Assembly (NCBI GenBank): GCA_007844125.1 | Contig: CM017561.1 | Coordinates: 61,423,256-61,487,255, forward strand | Length of the DNA stretch: 64,000 bases | Direction: 5' to 3' | Source: Sinonovacula constricta | Taxonomy: Eukaryota > Mollusca > Bivalvia > Cardiida > Solecurtidae | Shown: in pieces, positions 1-13,100 of the stretch | Layout: each line of letters opens with the position of its first letter | How positions within the stretch are numbered: the first letter of the stretch is position 1 | Program-made: the position numbers and the translations under genes | Notes under the pieces: generated by a model | Seen by the model: the letters and a program-made list of their open reading frames with translations, nothing else | Told to the model about the DNA's origin: nothing | The model's database searches: none

Positions 1-400
1 ACCCCTGGCCAGGGCATTGCCCTGGACCCACCGGGGGCCCAAGCGGCCCCCATGCCCCCAGCCAAAAGTTCAGGTTTTTCAAAATTTTCTACTTGCACCC
101 ATGGTTCTCCAATAATGCATATCTACTTTAATTCATTTGGAAGGAAGTCATTACCATTCACACAAGTGATGTGGCTTTAAACCAAGCAGCAAGGGGAATA
201 TGCGGATCTTAGTACCCAATTACTTGGGATAATTTTTATCAGTTGTTATTTAAAACTTTATATCTTAATTAATATCTTTAAGCAACTTAAACAATCAGTC
301 ACACTTGTTTCTAAACCCTGTACATATCTGTAATGAGCAAAATACATTTATATGCAATTATTAATTGAATTATCTCATTTATTCTGTTTTATTACTCCAG
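1..400. other. Intron sequence upstream of the first visible CTTNBP2 exon
   Basis: The first 60 bases are far more GC-rich than anything near them and hold a perfect hairpin at 9-25 (8-base arms around a single T). The rest is ordinary AT-rich intron ending in a pyrimidine tract and AG at 399-400. The GC-rich part is probably the edge of a dispersed repeat cut by the window; I cannot name it. Confidence 0.5.
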
Positions 401-1126
401 ACCAACTGGACCCCTTGTCATGCAGCCGTTCAGTCTGGATATGCCAGCATAGTTGACCTTTTGATGACCTTCAGTGTTGACCAATCAGAGATTGACATTG
501 CCAAGATGAGGCAAGACATTTGTTCTGTTGTGGATAAGGATGGATGGACTTTGGCCCATGTGGCAGCCAGCAAGGAATCTCAAGTAAGTCTAGACTGCAG
601 GGTTAAAGGTTATTAAAAATAACTTCTAATTGACTTGATATGAGAAACAATCTGAAACAGATACTTTAGAATCATTTTAGATTCCCATCTTGAAGCTTAG
701 TAGTTGAATTACTGAGTTTCTAAAATCAATTAGTCCTGTGCTTTTCAAATTAGATTTTTCTCTAAAGTATGAAAAAGAAGCACAGAGCAAGTAAAAACTG
801 ATGATATTGAGGACTTGTTTGTTTAACAAAAATTAAAATTGCAAAATTTTAACTGCAAATACAAGTTCTGCATATTTGTTTGATTTTAAGGCTACCATGC
901 TTTATTCCTCTATTTTGCTCTTTTTACAATTAAAGTGGATAAGTGAGAAATATCACACAATCCCGATATCTTATTATTCATTTAATCTCATTGTGTGTTT
1001 TGCAGGACTGCTTGTCTGTGATATTGACCTACTGTGATATTGATACCAGTTGCTATGACAACTGGGGTCGCTCTGTACTTGATGTGGCCTCTCCTGCCTG
1101 TAGATCACTTCTACTGGCCTACTGTG
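401..1126 (+). CDS. CTTNBP2: CTTNBP2 exons encoding the last ankyrin repeats
   Basis: Exons 401-583 and 1006-1126 meet in phase 0. The first reads TPCHAAVQSGYASIVDLLM, a standard ankyrin helix pair. The second repeat spans the junction: DKDGWTLAHVAASKESQ, then DCLSVILTYC. A degenerate cap (WGRSVLDVASPACRSLLLAYC minus its end) closes the array, like the HDVA...LL cap of vertebrate CTTNBP2. Ankyrin repeats bind proteins; the partner is not evident. The second exon ends in phase 1 at a GTAAGA donor. Confidence 0.88.
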
Positions 1127-4100
1127 GTAAGACTGGTATTATTGTTGTCTATGTTTACCTTGTGTCATCCTTTTACCATTGTTATTGTAATCATCAGTTT
1201 TCTTGAAAAGCAAAGCTTGTAGTAATTACACCTTTTTTATGTTGATTTCAAGTACTGAAGAGATTTAAAGAGTTATGCCAATTATTGTTTGTTTCTGACT
1301 TAGATTTTTCTGCTTTGTGTTTTTTTTATAATATCCTACTGTTTGATACTTTTTACCTTTGGATCTTAAAAATGAAAATTAATTATCATCTGCTTTTTTT
1401 AAATATGATATTTTTAGAAAATTAAACTGCTCATTTATTGACCCTTTTTTTAGCCATCAATTTGTAAATTTATTAATTTTTCATAAAATAAATAGAAAAT
1501 CTTTATAAGTTTAAAATAATATGCTATAATTTTTTAATTCCCCCTCTCTAGGCACTAAGGACCGTCTACACAGTGTTACCGTGGAGATGTGTTGTACCGG
1601 TCCCCTGTACAGTCAGCAGCAGCCATTTATAATTGGTCAGATCCATCTGCACTCCTCCATTGATTGGCCAGGGGTGGATGCTGCTCTCATCTCATTGGTT
1701 GAGAGCTACTTTCACCAGCTGGAGTATGGACTGCGGACAAAGAAAACAACCAGACTAGACCCAGATGGAGGGGAAGAGGGGCCAGTACTTCAACTTGGGC
1801 TGTCTAGAGATAGTATATGTAACTTTAGTATAGGTGAGGCATGCTCTGAATCCTAGTTGTATCATGATGTAGAAATACACATATTGATCATTTCTCAGGT
1901 TAGTCAGTGAACAATAAAAATTTTATCAATTTAGCAACTAAACTTTGGGCTTTTAGATTACCTCAGTCATGTTTCATTCAAATTAAAAAAAACAAATACA
2001 GGGCAATTTACATTGATAAATAATTATTAAATAAGGATTGGAAGGGAATTAAAATAGTCTCATGTACATTAATTATTATTTATTGATTTTTAGTTTAGAA
2101 AAAAATACTGACACCATGGATGAGTTCTATAGTTACAGAGTAGGTTTAAAACCATAAAATAAAGGGTTTGTACAAAAAACTGCTTGGATTTGTTAAAAAA
2201 TCTCTATTTAAACAGCAAGTTATTAATGACTTAATTAATTAATCTAATAAAGTGTACCCATAGCATTATAACAATTTGAGATTTACATGTTCAAGCATTC
2301 TGGTTCTCATTTCACAGGTTTAGGGCCAATTCAGAGCAAAAGCTCTTGTTAAAAGGCCCTCAAGTTGACCAATAATTCGTCAGATGCCTGTGAAGACATT
2401 CATCTGAAGGTCTTTCTATGATGAACATACTTGTGTGCTTCAATAACGGCCATATTAATTTGTATGGCGTTGTCAGCATAAATATTGTAAAGCAATTACA
2501 CAACCTATATTTCTGTCCTTAGGTTTATTTTCGTGGTACCCCGGTGGTCAATATCCCAACATCGCCCCCCAGGACACTGTGTGTAACAACAACACCCCTC
2601 ACATCATCGTCTCTCTCCATGGGGCGGAACACAAATATGACTCCTTGGCATATGACCTGCTCTTCCCTGTCTCGGCTATCAGCAACTATGTGCGACTGGT
2701 TAGTACTTTAACATGTTATTTCTTATAAGTTAAATAGGGGTGTGCCAGAACAGATAGATTCAACTTAGCCCTCTACTGTGTGAGTTTGAGTCCCATTCGG
2801 TCAAAAACTTTAATGTGGGATAGATGTTCAAGCTAACCTGTGGTATCTGGTGGTTCTATCTAGACATAATCTTGGGTCTTCCTCCACCAATAATTATATC
2901 GGTGCTGCCAATATAACAATAATTGCGGTGGTGCGATGTAACAAATGTCAAAAGAAATGCCCATCTCAGAATGATAAGATAAAAACTTGTCGACAGGACA
3001 TCAAACAGAACAAAACATACTTTCTTGCAAATTACTATCCCGTACAGTAAAATTATGATTTTAGTGCAGGGAAATATGACTGTAAGCCTTCAAGATGCAA
3101 GACTTGTATACCAAGCATTGTGTCATTTTACATTTGTTTAAAAAAACTGCACTAAACAACTCTCTAGGGACAAAGTTTTCCTTGTAACATGTTCACTTTT
3201 TACCACAGGTCAGTGCTACCCAAAGGGATTCCATATTTATATTAAATGCAAAGGGTAATAGGTCAAACAAGCACTTGTTAAGACCTAATTCTAACCTTAT
3301 TTCATTGGTCCATTGTCTTAAACTTTTTACCTTTCTATTACACTATACAGTTCATTTAATGTACCTGTCAATGAAATGTTGTTACCACAGAGTATTTATA
3401 CTTACAGCTGGAACAGTACAAGAATGTGGTGTTCTATGGACCCCAGGACACACGCAAGAAATTGTTAGTGAAGAGATTGGCCAGATATGTAGCTGTAAGT
3501 ATAATCCCATCATGACAATCATAATGATCGGCCTCCCTGGTGATTTAATGATACAATGTAGTATACCACCTCTAGACTAGGTAGTATCAATAGATTTGTT
3601 GTGTATTTTTTCGCGCACCTGGGCATATGCCACTGTCCTGTGTTACTCACCTGTTAACATTTTGTATCGCATCTCCTCTGAAGATCCTTGTCCATATTTA
3701 ACTAAATTTTGTCTGAAGCTTCAGCAGAAGATGGTATAAAATGTTATTTGTTCTGAAGGCATTTGATATGTTAAAAAAACATGCCTGCCTAAGGCCTGTT
3801 CATTTTCTATATATGGCTATATAGAAAATCTTTGAAAGTCTTCATGTTAGAAACTCTGTGTGATAAAAGCCTTGGTACTTGGCATACATGTTTGTTGGGT
3901 GGCCCTGTCTTAAAATTGTCCAAAGAATTTTGATCTGTCAAAAAACAGGCTGCCAGGGGTTTGGCCATTTTCTATATATGGTTGCATAGAAAAATGTTGA
4001 AAATCTTCTTGTCAAAAGCTACAAGAACTAGAGGCTTGATATTTAGCATACATTTTCCTTGGATGGCATTTTATCAAAATTGTTCAGAGAATTTGCATAA

Positions 4101-7100
4101 TTTATTTCAATTATTCAAGTCTGTTTAAACCTTGCTGATATTCCTTGCTCACTATGTGTGAATGACTACAGCACTCAACAAGCGATATAGGCTGTCATGG
4201 CCCTCTTGTTTACTTATAACCCTGGCTCAATCTCTCACACTTACTAAGAATTGTTCCAGGTGGGGTGTTTTGTTCTTAGCTTATTGTATTTGACGAATCT
4301 ACTAAAGCAAATGTTAGTTTCTTTAAAAGCTAGAAATTGGCCATTTATTTAAGCTGTTTGTGCAACTCATTCTCAAAAACTGCTATAACAAGAAAGTTCA
4401 TTGCACCCTTATCAGTAATTGATCAATTCGATTTTAAGTATATTTTATGTAGTTGTGTATATTTACTTGCATAAAATGAGTCTATCGTGGTGTTTTTAGG
4501 ACTGGTTTTTCCCGTATTTTAAGTTGGCCATTCTGTTGTCACTGGAAATTGTTGAAAAGGTTCTGCCTGGGAGCACTGTAATTGTATCTGATTCTATATT
4601 TCCCCTAGGACAAGGAGAAGGTGGAAGGTGGAGACTCCAGGGTGACCCAGGTGTATCTCCACAGAGACTTCACTCACAGGGACCTTGTACAGCTCTTAAA
4701 GTCAGAAGGTATGGCCATTCTGTCATGACTATGGCTTTAGTATCTCATTTATTTCTTTTACACATATCTATTAAAGTAATATACCAGTGAACTATTGCCA
4801 AGATTGTTAAATCAAACCAATTTTAAGTCACAGATTTTCACCTGTATATGGTAAGCGTCAAGTGTTTCCTGATGGTGTTTCGAAAGATGAACTTATTCAA
4901 ACAATTTGTTAATATTTTGTATGTTTCTAGGGTGCCTATTGCCCGTGGGGTTTGAGACAGATCGCGCCTGCATCCTTCAGCTGTTTCAGATGGAGAAGGT
5001 ACCTGTTGCCCAGGTATTAGGAGGACTCCTCAGTCATATAGACTACAGGGGCAGCAAGTACACCTTTAACATTCTAGGTATGGATCACATATGGGTTGAT
5101 AATATTTTTAGTTTACTGGTATAGATCTACTCTGCACCAACACAGGTAAAAAAATAGAGCATTTTTCAGCTAATTTTCAGGTTGTCTTAAGACCTCCTAA
5201 CATGAAATGGTACATGTGCAATAAAACCCTCGTGGTGATAAGTTGTGCAAATAACATCTCAAGCTGCATGATTATAGGTACCCTGTCCAGTATATACTGT
5301 ATGGAAAAATGGAGAGCTTATAATTGAGTATATCTTAAATAGCTAAATAGCTAAAGGTTTTATTGAAGCTCGAAGGTTGATGGTATCAACTATCACCCTG
5401 ACAGCCCTGTGTTATTCATTTACTTACATACATTTACTGAAAACAAAAGTTATATATATTATATATATATAGTGTCAGCTTTTCAAGCTTTGTTGTTGTA
5501 ATGTTTTAACAAGGTCAGAAGTACAACTTTAATTTAGTTCCTCATTCTTTTAAAAATAAAATAAAGCTTTGGGCAATAATATTAAAATATTATCGGTTAG
5601 GGTGATTTTTAAAAGAATATCATCTTGGAAGTATTCTAATAGGGTGATATTAAAGAATGTGGCAATAATTGTCAGTTTGATATTCACAGGATGTCAGTTT
5701 GGAAGTATTCTGCCAGGGTGATATTTAAAGATGTCCGCATTCTCTGTGGAGGTGATATTGAATCAAAAGTACTTGATGGCTAATAGTAATTTTAAATAAA
5801 AACATATTTAGATATAATAATGACAAATCTATAAAAAAGAGAATTTAAGGATTATTCCATCAGAGTGTCATGTTATTTAATGTATTATATAGCTTAAGTC
5901 CAGAGTATTCAACCTGAAACAAACATTCTGTGTTGTTTTAGGTCCAGACAATATTCAGGAGACGTTTTATTTCAATGAGCGCTTCTATCTCATTGCCACA
6001 ATGGATAAACCAAGGTAATTTATCTGCTTGCTTAATATTTTTATAAGCTATTTTTTATTCTATTTACTAACAAAGTCAATTAACATTTTCTTTTGTTCTT
6101 GAGTGTATTGTTTTGTTTCGTTTCTTGTTACATCTCACCAACACATGGTCATATTGGCGATATCCAGAAAATTATTGGTGAAAGAAGACCCCAGACTTAT
6201 GCTTTAGTAGAACCACCAGTGCACCGCAGGTTAGCTGGAAACCTTGCCACATAAAAGTTCTCTTCTCCAATGGGACTTGATCCCACTCGCTGAGGGGCTT
6301 AGGAGTTACTGAGCATATAGAGTTCTATTTATGAATATAAAATAAGCAATGTTTCTAATGATGTTGATAGTTTTATCTTTTTTTTTCTGATTCTAGGACT
6401 TTCCATACATAAAACAGTGAAATTCTTCACATTATTGTAACTTCACATTATTGTAGCCTTTCATGTTTTCTCATTTCTTAGATCTCCTGGACTTGATCTT
6501 GGTTTGCAGCAGCGTTTCCGCTGGGTTCACATTCGTATCAGTGAGGAACCTGTGCGAAACCTTCTGGCTCGATACCTATTACGGCGACTCATACACATTT
6601 TCGAAGGAGAACTGCCTTCCAGTGATAACCCAGTGTTCAAGGTAAAACACAAGAAACAGACATAAGATAAATTTATTTTCTAAACTTGTTTTTAGATTTA
6701 TTTTTAGGTCTATGTATGTTATAATTTTAATTTGTATATGTATGATGATACATGTGACTGTGTTGTGTCTTTGTTTTGTTTTTGTTTTTCATCTTTTTGC
6801 ATTTTACTTATCATCACTTACTTATTCAAGCAAAAAAGGTAGTTACAGATTATCATTGTTCTTTGCAACCAGAGACATTTGATAAAGCACCTTCCCAAAG
6901 CACCTTGGGCAAGGTTAGGAGTTGGCATATAACATTGGTACCAGACAATACACACTATTACCAGTGTGATAAATATTTGAATGAGTGACATATACAAATA
7001 TTATATGTTCCTGTAAGTGCATTCTGCAGATATACTAGGTTGTTGAGCTTAAAACGGCTGAAAATAGTTGAAAAGTGTTGCAACACTTTTGATTTGTCAA

Positions 7101-10100
7101 CCTCAAAGGCAATACAATCCTTTGGAGATCAGCATGTTTACTATTAATCATGTGACCCGTGGTTGACATTTTAGTTTACTTTTTCTTATTGTTTAACAAA
7201 GGCTTTGTTTTCTTTTTACCAAAGTTTTTTAAAAGTCTGAAATGCCCAATATGTGACTTTTTTGTTTTAACAATCTTTAAGTCACTTGGAGACACTATCT
7301 TTTAATGTTTATGAAAAACAAATAAAATAAATCCATATGGCAATGGAAATATTTAAGATACTATTTTTCTTCTATGCAGGCAGTAGAATGGCTTGTGTGT
7401 GTATGGCAGCGTCTCAATGATGGTCTGGCCAAACTGGGACTTCTGGATGTAGTGTTTGGTCCAGAGATCTTCCTGCCGTGTCCCCTCGAGACAAGACAAC
7501 AGCAGACTATCCTCGAGTATGTGGAGTTCAGTTTTGTTATAAACATTATACAGCACACTCATATGACTAAAGTTATGTTTCAATTTAGCTAGTATCAGTA
7601 AATAATTGACCTACTTCTTTTTTATTTCTTGCAAATTAATTTTTCATTTTATTTTACTATGTCTTACCTTGTTAGCCAGTACAAGAAGTATAGAAATTAG
7701 ACTATATTACTGGAGGTTTTGATTTATTGAATTGTCCTCAATTTGATTTCTCTTCTTAAACCAAGGAGTAATAGAATAAAACTGCTGCTAATAATGCAGA
7801 TCTGTTGAAATATATTCCATTATTTTAATTCCTTTTTTTAGCTTAAATAAACATCTTAAGAATATGAACTACATTGCAAAGCAATTTAAATATATTATTT
7901 TCTTTTTCTTTTTTCTAGCTGGATCAAGACACTGTGGAATGAGACGATATCTCCGACAGTGCGCGTTGCAGTTCAGCGTGGCAAGGAGAACACGGGGGAT
8001 AGTCACCAGAAAGTGGCCAGTACAGCCCTGTATGTCCTGTTACAGAGGGCCATTGTGCCCGGCTGCCCCCTCAATGGAGAAGGTAAGTGACTTGATTTTT
8101 GCATGAAATTTATAAAGCAAATTATCAATCTTCACATCGCTTATCAAAATATAAAACTTTGTATGCTTCGCTACTAAATGTCATGCTGTGCAATAAGCAC
8201 TGTAGATGACCCTTCATTTGTGTTTGTGAATAGCTATCTCACATTAAAATATTAATTCATTTAATAATACACCTACTTACCCAAGCTTTCAGAACTGTCA
8301 ACAGCTATTTGCCTATTTAACTATAACTAACTATAGGAGAGCATACAGTTGCAGCTTTGTCCAATCCTTCGATCATTCATTGTTTTGCTGGAGGGTTTAT
8401 TCAAAACTGTTCAACATGTTGTCTTCCAACTTTGAGATTGTATTATTCTACCTATGTAAAGGTGCAGCGAACTGCAATATCTTATTTTTCTTGTCCAGAA
8501 AATAAACCAATTATGTAACACTCCTTGTTAGCTACAGAATATTTTTTTCTTCTTTTGGACCTAATTTTAATTTTATTTTTATTATTTATTATTTCAGAGA
8601 AGGACAGGTACTTGTCACAGTATAGTGGCACCAATGACCTTGATGTCCCTCTCAAGTCTGACAAGACCAGTCCTACAGTTGCTAGTATACTGCAACGTCG
8701 GCCAATCATTAATGGGGCAGGGCGTAACCATAGCGATAATATAAGACCAGTAAAACAAAGGTATGAAGTGTAATGTATGTTGTTTATTATAAAAATATAG
8801 TGAACTTATTAGACTGGAATTAGATAAATATTGTTAATGGTCATATAGAATAATGTAGAAAAAAAGTTCCTCTTTTACTTTCGCAACGGTTTTTCAGTGT
8901 GAAATTGGTATTTATTTTAGTCAATTTTGCAAATTTATAAATCATCATGATAGATTGTTTTTAATTATGTTCTGTTATATGTAGTTTATATTTTGAAATG
9001 TTAAAAAATAAATGACTGCTACAAAATTATTTTTTATTCATTTTTTTATGTGGCCATTTTCAAGAAGTGTATTCAGTAGTTTCCTTTTTTTTTATAACTG
9101 AACTATATTCCTTAATTTGGACCCATAGCACTGTTATTCAGTATTGTGTAAATCCACTGTAACATTATGTAGCAAAAACATACTGTACACCTAACTCTGT
9201 CAGCATATATAGCCATTTAAATCTTGGAATATATTTTTGTTTAATAGTTAACCTGTTCAGCACTAACAGACAAGGTTTAGACAAGAAGGGTAGGCCAAGA
9301 TCAGCCAGCTCTCACTGGGAGTGTGTCTGAATATATCTTGTTACCTTCAAATTATGTTATTAAATAAATGGCATGTATTTTATATTGCTTAAAAAATGTA
9401 GAATGTCCAGTCACATGTTTAAACCAGTGGGTAAGCTTTGTGAGTCAATGACTTCAAACACCTCATTGAGTGTTTGTGTTACTGACTTGACTGAGTGAGT
9501 TTGACTTCCAGTTGGGGCAAGGACACTTTTATGTTGCCAGGTCTTCAAACTGACCTGCTTGTGCCATTGGTTCTTCTACATGTACTCAGCTACTGGTCCA
9601 GGCTCTTCCCACACATTTGAGCTGGAACCAGCCAAGATAGCCATTATTGTGTCATTGCAAATTATATACAAAATCAAATAATATAAAAATAGTTGTTTTT
9701 ATTTAGATTACCATTTGCAAATTGTTTTATACACCTAACCTAAAAGGATTTCTGAGTTACTTCAATACTGAATCATATTTAAGTCAAACATTCTAATAAA
9801 TAGCAGGCATTTAAACAAAACTATATAGTATTAAGGCATTTTGTTACCATTTCATCTGATTAATGTTCTGTAAAGTACCAGTTCCAAGATTCGAAACAGA
9901 TCTGGTAAAATTTGTTCAAAATATTAAAAAAATAATTGACAGTAAGTCATAATACCAAGATGCAGAATAGGGTTTCATTCTCATTGTTATTATTGTTGTC
10001 TGTTTAAAGTGGGTGCATGTGGGGAGATTGTGGTTTAAGGCAGTTATTTTACTTACCCATATTTGTTTGTTCAAAATCTGTGCATATTGCTTTTATTTGT

Positions 10101-13100
10101 TTATTTATACACAAGAAAAAAATACTTGCAGTTTATCCCATATTTCTGCTAGTGTCACTGTACTTCAGTTATACTCCATGGCAATATGTGATGCACACTG
10201 TAGACAGTCACATCATATATATGTGCAGTTTGTATTTACTAACATATTGTTATTCATATAATTTGCAAACACTTACTCTGTCAAAATGCATACATTGACG
10301 AATGTTGAACAGCATGCCTGTACTGCATACAAGGTGTTGCCATGGCATTTTGCCATTTAATGTCAGTGTTGTAGTCATCCCATTAATGTTAAGTTATTCC
10401 TGCATTTAATTAAAGTTTGCCATATACCTACACTAAATCTAAACTGTGCTGTATGCTTCCGTATATTGTGATAAGTGTGGTATACCTCTGCAGCGTGTGA
10501 CTTGACACAGTTTGTGTGTTATATTCCTCTCTCCAAATCCTGTTGTTAGGTGTGCCTCTACTAAATGTGTGTGCTGAGATATGTAACCTTTTTCTGACAG
10601 TTACAATCCCAGACAAGCATCTTCATCAACTGCTGGTGCATTGTTTAATAACAAAAGATGACCGGCACCTCCCCACTTGTTAACATGAGCGGTAGGATAA
10701 TATTTTGTTTCTAATGTCACTTAATTCCTTTTTGTGATTTTACTTTGTTGCTTAAATGATATTTTTGATTTTTTTGCTTTTAATATTTCAACATAGTTTT
10801 AGCATTTTTTCTTTATATTTTAATTTTATTATTATTAGATAAGAAATGTTAATGCATTTTAAATTAATATAGGTATTATTTGTAAGCAGACATGATCATC
10901 TTACAGATAATTTCATTAAAGGTCAAGAAAAAAAATTATGACAAAATTTTGGACATTGCAATTCTGCAAAAATATAAAAAATGAACATTGTTTATAAAAG
11001 GACCAAAATACTTAATGTTGCACATTTACATATTTTATATATATGAAGGTATATATAAATTTATGAAGATATAACATCAATAAAGAATACAGACATAAGT
11101 ATAATCAAGTACAATGCCATGGACTATCATGCAGAATTCTAATTTACAAATAATAACAAACTATTTGAATCTTTACTTAATAAACTCATATGTAACATTA
11201 GAACTGAATAAGCATAACATGTGTGTTACTTTCAATGTCTTGTATACATGTACTGAACTAATGGGAAAGGCTTGTTTGTAGAATAATTACCATAGCTTAT
11301 ATGATACTTTACATGAGTCCTCATAACCATTTAGCACATTATATAAACATGTGTTTAGTCAATACTAAAACTAATTCGTACATGAGCCTGGCTTTGTGAC
11401 CTCCATGCCTGTCACACTTCTGATGATTTCTAAAAAATATGACGTCGAGTTGGGAAACATCACACCGAAAAAAAATTTAATTAAAGTACAGGCGATTTTC
11501 TGTGTGCACTCATGACTAGTAATTTGACTCATGATAATAAAAAGAATGAAGTTTGCCTTAGATATTTAGCTCCTTTTTAAAATGACATTAAATTGTAAAC
11601 CTTTATATGGTTGTTTTTATTTGCCAGTTTTGACATTACCGGCAGGTCACATGAGGTTACTATGGTCTATTTAATAAGTAGTTCTCAGGTGGTTTCAAGA
11701 TCGTTTGTGTACATTAAATGTTTGCTTCTGCCACAAATGTGTACATGTTTTCTTTGAGTTTAACAATATGCTAAAAGATGCAATATGCTAAAAATGAAAA
11801 TCAGATTTTGACCATATACAAATAAATCACAGAGCCTGGCTCATAAGTTTTTCGGATCTATAGTAGCTGACCAGCTAAACTGCTATAATTATAATAAAGT
11901 AATACCTTGCTGGATAAAACATCAAGTAAAATATTTCAATAATGGTAGACAAAGTTGTTAAGAATCTTACTTACCTAGATTATCAAGACTAGTTCAATCC
12001 CAGGGCACTCCTGTGACCAAGCAGTTACTGGCACCAACTTGTATCATCTCAACACCTAAAAGTGTGTGTTAAACCCTGGTTGAGGTGAGCAGTTTTATAT
12101 GGGGAGGTCTTCCAGTTGATCTGTAGAGTCTGAGGTCGTCCTCCCACATTATCATGGATATATTAGCGATGTCCATTTAATAATTGGTGGTGGAAGACCC
12201 CAGACTTAGATCTTGGAAGAACCAACAGCACACCGCAGGTTAGCTGGAAAACCTCCTCACATGAAAGTTCTCGGCCGACCAGGACTCCAACCAATGCAGT
12301 GACGGGCTGTGGAATTTCAAATCAGTGTCTCTAACCGCTCAGCCACGGGCGCCCCCTCTTCCACTTCTTATAGCTAGACATCACTTTTATGACTATAACT
12401 GTGATAGTATGGTGTATATAAAATAAAATTAACATCCTAGGCTGAAACGCCCCACTTGATCTTGAAAGTAAAAAATGGTAGTAATGGTCTCTTGCAAATA
12501 GTTAGTTTATAAAGTTAGTTTCACTACTGGTTTGCCCAGTATTGAGATAATGTGGCTTGGTTTAGTACCATAGTGTGTCACCTTCTAACAAAAATAGCAG
12601 GTCAATAAAATGTTAACTAGTATCTTCCAGCAAATTTACATATAATAATTCCATATCTTTATCAAGTAAGCTCATTTCTTTTTTCTGTTAAATTGCATTA
12701 TTCTATTCTGTTATTAGAATTAAAAGTGATCACATGAAAACTGTTCTATACTAACATGTGTCCAATAACAAAGTGTCATTTTGGCCATATTGAGATTTTC
12801 TCTGCACAGCAAGGTGTCGCTCTTAACATGTGACCACTAGGACAAGTTTGACTGTACTTAATCTCCATACTTTATGCTCTGTTATCTTAATACTGCAAAA
12901 CATAACATTAATAACAAATGAATCAATTTAAAGACAATGAAGTTCTAGCAGGTTATTAAACCTCTTGCCCTTGTACGTTTAAGACACAATACACAGAGCA
13001 ACTACAGTCTGAGTTTAGTAAAGTGTGAAAATTTGCTGAGTCTCTATACAAATCATCTAGCATTTGTTGCCTGAAATGACATCGTCCATAAATGACAAAG

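Noticed and set aside
10656..10661. AT-AC (U12-type) intron after AAAAG at 10656
   Set aside because: The sequence ATGACC does not match the ATATCC U12 donor, so a cassette exon of this kind is unlikely.
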